Assembly: GCA_002085355.1 (NCBI GenBank)
Contig: NATN01000100.1
Span: 1 to 8,395 of the forward strand
Reading direction: 5' to 3'
DNA: 8,395 nucleotides
From: Candidatus Zhuqueibacterota bacterium 4484_87
GTDB lineage: Bacteria; Zhuqueibacterota; Zhuqueibacteria; Thermofontimicrobiales; Thermofontimicrobiaceae
Part shown: positions 7,599 through 8,395 of the stretch, piece after piece
Layout of the letters: every line of letters begins with the position of its first letter
How positions within the stretch are numbered: position 1 is the stretch's first letter
Notes under the pieces: generated by a model
The model's database searches: none
Told to the model about the DNA's origin: nothing
What the model saw: only the letters and a program-made list of their open reading frames with translations
Position numbers and translations under genes: made by a program

Positions 7599-7603
7599 GA
7601 GGT
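7599..7603 (+). promoter_or_regulatory. Ribosome binding site deciding the glycosidase GTG start
   Basis: GAGGT sits four bases before GTG 7608. The alternatives in the same frame are TTG 7593 with AAGGA at 7583-7587 (five-base spacer) and GTG 7602, which has poor spacing. An in-frame TAA at 7575-7577 limits any extension. The nearby ATG at 7606 is out of frame and is followed at once by TGA. Confidence 0.5.
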
Positions 7604-7607
7604 GCAT

Positions 7608-8395
7608 GTGATAAAAATTGAGACTGGCAGACGTGAATTTGATGAGTTTTATCCGAAAATAAAATCGTTCCTTGAGAAAGATACTCTGGATCTGGTCATT
7701 GATGGAAGAAAAATCCGTGGCTACCGCAGTCCCGATTCCCGGGCGATCTGGATTCGCGACCATTCTGACATGTTTCGCGGTTTCCGCTATTTTGAAACTG
7801 ATTTGAAAAGTGCAGTTGAACATTTCGCAGAAACGCAGGCAGCCAATGGGCGAATTTTTGATTATTTTACTGCCTTTCCGGAAAAGCTGCCCTGCGAAAA
7901 AGAGAATTGGAATAAATATGTGCGGGTTCCGGTGGAAGCGGACGTTGAGTTTCGCTTTGTCAAAGCGGTTTACCTGGCGTGGCAGACGACCGGTGACGAT
8001 GAATGGCTGGAGCGAATGATTCCTCATCTGGAAAAGGCGCTCGCCTATATTACGACGCATCCCTGGCGCTGGGAATCATCGCTGGGATTGGTGAAAAGAC
8101 CTTATACAATTGATACCTGGGATTTTGCCTACACCGCGGGGAGACATGAATGGCTCCAATTCCAGATTGATGATGATACCTTCTGGGGCATCATGCATGG
8201 CGACAACAGCGGATATTACGAAGCTTTTGAAATTATGAGTCGTTTTTGCGAGTATTTTGGCAACGCGCTCCAGGCTGAAGAATGGAAAAAACGTGCTTTG
8301 GAATTGAAGCGGAAGATGAACGAGATATGCTGGAACGGACGGTTTTACACCCATTTCGTGAAGTTGACTCCGGTGGAAATTCCCGGCGTCGATGA
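7608..8395 (+). CDS. Six-hairpin-type glycosidase, N-terminal part (runs off right edge)
   Basis: The frame stays open from GTG 7608 to the right edge: 262 residues with no stop. It resembles (alpha/alpha)6-barrel glycosidases of the amylo-alpha-1,6-glucosidase/GH63/GH15-like superfamily. Supporting features are W48-I-R-D-H-S-D54 near the start, comparable to the Arg-Asp motif of such enzymes, an alternating helix pattern, a V-x-x-E-A-D-x-E segment before a helix with A-W-Q-T-T-G-D-D-E-W, the R164-P-Y-T-I-D169-T-W171-D172 motif, and G198-D-N-S-G-Y-Y-E205. I cannot name the catalytic acids or the exact family. No signal peptide is present, so the enzyme should be cytoplasmic, which suits a substrate imported by the upstream symporter. 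The start codon is GTG (or TTG 7593), with no in-frame ATG nearby. A 180-residue antisense frame over 7518-8060 is a shadow of this gene. Confidence 0.8.
   Translation, partial: MIKIETGRREFDEFYPKIKSFLEKDTLDLVIDGRKIRGYRSPDSRAIWIRDHSDMFRGFRYFETDLKSAVEHFAETQAANGRIFDYFTAFPEKLPCEKENWNKYVRVPVEADVEFRFVKAVYLAWQTTGDDEWLERMIPHLEKALAYITTHPWRWESSLGLVKRPYTIDTWDFAYTAGRHEWLQFQIDDDTFWGIMHGDNSGYYEAFEIMSRFCEYFGNALQAEEWKKRALELKRKMNEICWNGRFYTHFVKLTPVEIPGVD

Noticed and set aside
7518..8060. 180-residue frame on the - strand
   Set aside because: It lies almost wholly antisense to the glycosidase frame and its translation shows no recognisable domain, while the sense frame has glycosidase-like motifs and continues to the window edge.

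Overview
The window reads as ordinary chromosomal sequence from a moderately AT-rich bacterium. All supported genes lie on the + strand and occupy about 90% of the window. A GWxTD-domain protein, a giant membrane protein with a spermidine-synthase-like domain and TPR repeats, and a roughly 700-residue sodium:solute symporter with soluble insertions together suggest the Fibrobacterota-Chlorobiota-Bacteroidota side of the tree or a neighbouring candidate phylum (for example KSB1, Calditrichota, Ignavibacteria) or an acidobacterium. This placement is inferred from family distribution and was not computed. No mobile element, CRISPR array, tRNA or rRNA was seen.

Layout: (1) 2-313, the C-terminal end of an unrecognised protein that runs in from the left edge. 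(2) 310-3432, overlapping it by ATGA, a 1040-residue protein with a duplicated 6+6 membrane region, a 13th membrane segment, a divergent spermidine-synthase-like domain and four C-terminal TPR repeats. (3) 3554-4987, an exported GWxTD-domain protein of unknown function. (4) 4988-5293, a 306-base gap without a convincing gene, holding two small inverted repeats. (5) 5294-7405, a large sodium:solute symporter. (6) 7608 to the right edge, the N-terminal 262 residues of a cytoplasmic six-hairpin-type glycosidase, starting at GTG and not finished in the window.

Two functional groups can be suggested. Genes 1 and 2 are probably translationally coupled, though the role of the pair is unknown. The symporter and the glycosidase look like an uptake-plus-breakdown pair: a Na+-driven permease brings in a small solute, perhaps a sugar or oligosaccharide, and an intracellular glycosidase without a signal peptide processes it. 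The GWxTD gene stands between the groups with its own ribosome binding site and clear gaps on both sides.

The most interesting observation is in gene 2. Its SpeE-like domain has Asn where spermidine synthases carry the catalytic Asp. The count of membrane segments with the positive-inside rule would also put that domain and the TPRs outside the cytoplasmic membrane. It is therefore unlikely to be an ordinary aminopropyltransferase.
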